DNA of 14,714 nucleotides, taken from contig NZ_JBFNEH010000067.1 in assembly GCF_040797425.1 (NCBI RefSeq), positions 1 to 14,714 on the forward strand, given 5' to 3'. The DNA is from Symbiobacterium sp040797425. Lineage in GTDB: Bacteria; Bacillota; Sulfobacillia; Symbiobacteriales; Symbiobacteriaceae. A model generated the notes under the pieces. The model had not been told where the DNA came from and searched no databases. It saw nothing but the letters and a program-made list of their open reading frames with translations. Below, in pieces: positions 13,451-14,714 of the stretch. Made by a program: the position numbers and the translations under genes. Position 1 is the stretch's first letter. The number at the start of each line of letters is the position of its first letter.

Positions 13451-13487
13451 CTTACGATTGCTGGCAGAAACCTTACAATCTCGTAAG
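13451..13487 (-). promoter_or_regulatory. BceR-like response-regulator site upstream of the Bce-type operon
   Basis: TTACA-ATCT-CGTAA (13473-13486) is an inverted repeat matching the BceR consensus TNACA-N4-TGTAA at all fixed positions but one; with flanks it extends to CTTAC...GTAAG (13472-13487). A second half site, CTTACGATTG (13451-13460), is a direct repeat of CTTACAATCT (13472-13481) spaced 21 bp, two helical turns. A primary and a secondary site in that order relative to the promoter is known for BceR. No clear -10/-35 pair was found. Confidence 0.55.
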
Positions 13488-13665
13488 CCGGGCTACAGGA
13501 ATTGCCCCGCTGTCAAGCCCGACCCTGCCCAGCCCCGAGCCCCAATTCAGCACTACCGCAGGTAGACGAACTGCTCATTTCCCGACAATCTCAGAGCAAA
13601 GCAATTGCGGAGCGTGGACCTTTCGGGTTCTACTTGGAGCAGACGCGTGAAAGGGGTGAACGAGG

Positions 13666-14088
13666 ATGGAACGGGCAGGCTCCAAGCCGGGCCGTACGGT
13701 ACGCAGCTTTGCAGACCTGAATCCGCGCTATTACCGGACGGGCATGTGGTCGCATGTGCTCCACCGCATCAGCGGTGTCGCCATCGTATTCTTCCTCCTG
13801 ATGCATATTTGGGAGATCACTTCGGTGGTGCGCGGCGGCGCGGAGGGATTCACCGCCAAGATGGCCGGTATGGCCGCGCGGGTCTGGGTCATCGGCGAGT
13901 GGTTCCTCTTCCTGGCGCTGGTTTTCCACGGCATCAACGGCATCCGGCTGGTTCTGCTGGATCTGGGCTGGGGAGTGCACACGCACAAGCGCAACTTCTG
14001 GGTCGTCATGGCCCTCTCTGCCGTGATCATCACCGTCGGCAGCTACTTCTTCGTCATGCGTTTCCTGGCGTACCCGTGGGCGGCCTGA
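13666..14088 (+). CDS. sdhC: Succinate dehydrogenase cytochrome b subunit SdhC
   Basis: This 140-residue membrane protein is one of two anchors that bind haem and quinone for succinate dehydrogenase, complex II of the respiratory chain and TCA cycle. Three spans lie at about 32-50, 76-98 and 111-133. SHVLHRISGVAIVFFLLMH (29-47) and FHGINGIRLVLLD (87-99) are family signatures; His 33, 47 and 88 are candidates for haem or quinone contact, with His88 in the usual axial-ligand motif. The ATG at 13666 has GGGGTGAACGAGG immediately upstream, so the GGGG is 8 nt away. It is the first gene of sdhC-sdhD-sdhA, divergent from the Bce-type operon. I saw no confident promoter in the 294-nt divergent gap. 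Confidence 0.88.
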   Translation: MERAGSKPGRTVRSFADLNPRYYRTGMWSHVLHRISGVAIVFFLLMHIWEITSVVRGGAEGFTAKMAGMAARVWVIGEWFLFLALVFHGINGIRLVLLDLGWGVHTHKRNFWVVMALSAVIITVGSYFFVMRFLAYPWAA

Positions 14089-14115
14089 GCCGAACCCGGT
14101 AGGAGGTGACTTGGT

Positions 14116-14451
14116 GTGAAAGGGAGTCTGTGGGCCTGGATCACTCACCGGATCACGGCAGTCGTGCTGGTGGTGCTCGGGGCCATTCATTTTGGCGTCA
14201 TGCACTTCGTGGACCCCACGGCTGTCATCACCTTCGGCGACAGCCAGATGCGCCTCCAGTCCGCCCTCTACCTGGTGGTTGACGCCGGGTTGCTGGTGAC
14301 AGGCCTCTACCACGGCCTTAACGGCGTTCGCAACATCATTCTGGACTACTGGCCCGGCGCAGGGCGCGCCGCCGGCTGGATTCTCACCGCGATCGGCGTA
14401 GTGGCCGCCGGCTACGGCTCGCTGGCCCTGGCGGCCTTCCTGGCCAACTAG
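14116..14451 (+). CDS. sdhD: Succinate dehydrogenase membrane anchor subunit SdhD
   Basis: This 111-residue protein is the second membrane anchor of complex II. Three spans lie near 12-30, 48-67 and 86-108. It repeats the pattern of SdhC: WITHRITAVVLVVLGAIHFG (8-27) and YHGLNGVRNIILDYW (65-79), with His11, His25 and His66 as likely haem or quinone contacts. Two separate anchors each with a His motif suggest a two-haem enzyme, unlike the single large SdhC of Bacillus. The start is GTG 14116, preceded by AGGAGGTGAC at 14101, an almost perfect complement to the 16S rRNA tail. It follows SdhC by 27 nt. Confidence 0.88.
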   Translation: MKGSLWAWITHRITAVVLVVLGAIHFGVMHFVDPTAVITFGDSQMRLQSALYLVVDAGLLVTGLYHGLNGVRNIILDYWPGAGRAAGWILTAIGVVAAGYGSLALAAFLAN

Positions 14452-14475
14452 AACGCACCGGGAGGTGTTCCTGGC

Positions 14476-14714
14476 ATGAAAATCAAGCATCGCGTCGCCA
14501 TCGTCGGTGGCGGTCTGGCGGGCCTCAGGGCCGCCATTGCTGTGCACGACGGCGGCGTCAGCGACGTGGCGATCATCTCGCAGCTTCCCCCGGTCCGTTC
14601 GCACTCGGTGGCTGCCGCCGGCGGCATCAACGGCTCGCTGGCCAACCACCCCAACGGCAGGGACGACAACTGGGAGAAGCACGCCTTCGATACCATCAAG
14701 GGCTCCGACTACCT
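14476..14714 (+). CDS. sdhA: Succinate dehydrogenase flavoprotein subunit SdhA, N-terminal part (cut by window end)
   Basis: Only 79 of the expected 570-600 or so residues are visible. SdhA oxidises succinate to fumarate at a covalently bound FAD on the cytoplasmic side of complex II. The N terminus has the dinucleotide-binding glycines VGGGLAGLRAA (10-20), and RSHSVAAAGGIN (41-52) holds His43, the residue that carries FAD in this family. ATG 14476 has GGGAGGTG about 8 nt upstream and follows SdhD by 24 nt. Succinate dehydrogenase and fumarate reductase flavoproteins are hard to tell apart from this segment; the anchors favour dehydrogenase. The iron-sulphur subunit gene is expected to the right. 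Confidence 0.9.
   Translation, partial: MKIKHRVAIVGGGLAGLRAAIAVHDGGVSDVAIISQLPPVRSHSVAAAGGINGSLANHPNGRDDNWEKHAFDTIKGSDY

Noticed and set aside
13605..13633. TTGCGG / TTCTAC as an sdhC promoter
   Set aside because: Spacing is 17 nt but the -10 matches consensus at only two positions.
1..14714. CRISPR arrays, tRNA or rRNA genes, insertion sequences
   Set aside because: No regularly spaced repeats, cloverleaf signatures, rRNA segments or transposase genes were seen on either strand.

Overview
The window is GC-rich DNA with Gram-positive-type genes: lipoprotein solute-binding proteins, strong AGGAGG-like ribosome binding sites, frequent GTG starts, an OpuC-type osmolyte transporter, a BusR-like regulator, a Bce-type ABC pair and a succinate dehydrogenase operon. 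This combination suggests a high-GC Firmicute of the Symbiobacterium kind. That assignment is inference from gene content and base composition; no marker gene is present.

Layout. 1-274: end of a truncated ORF with a nuclease-like tail, closed by a good terminator. 312-1044: non-coding, with a family of G5/C5 hairpin repeats. 1045-1221: a small predicted membrane protein. 1230-1358 (-): a coding-like fragment, possibly a gene remnant. 1363-3715 (-): a polar amino-acid ABC importer (binding lipoprotein, permease, ATPase) with its own promoter and an internal attenuator hairpin. 3835-4058 (-): a candidate structured non-coding RNA. 4227-5865 (-): a cyclophilin-type prolyl isomerase overlapping an MscS-type channel gene. 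5968-9500 (-): a four-gene OpuC-type glycine betaine/carnitine/choline importer. 9787-10428 (-): a GntR-HTH plus RCK_C regulator of the BusR type. 10566-13371 (-): a BceAB-type ABC permease and ATPase. 13666-14714 (+): divergent sdhC-sdhD-sdhA, with sdhA cut by the window end.

How it fits together. The centre reads as an osmotic-balance island. BusR proteins bind cyclic di-AMP and repress betaine uptake. The OpuC promoter carries a GACA-N22-TGTC site, the spacing reported for BusR, laid over consensus -35 and -10 boxes. Directly downstream in the same orientation is an MscS channel, which would release solutes on down-shock, so uptake, sensor and release valve are adjacent. The Bce-type pair has a BceR-like inverted repeat (TTACA-N4-CGTAA) upstream, but no two-component system lies in the window. 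Most genes are on the minus strand; the sdh operon and the left edge are on the plus strand.

The least explained parts are the possible ncRNA at 3835-4058 and the hairpin repeats at 431-669.
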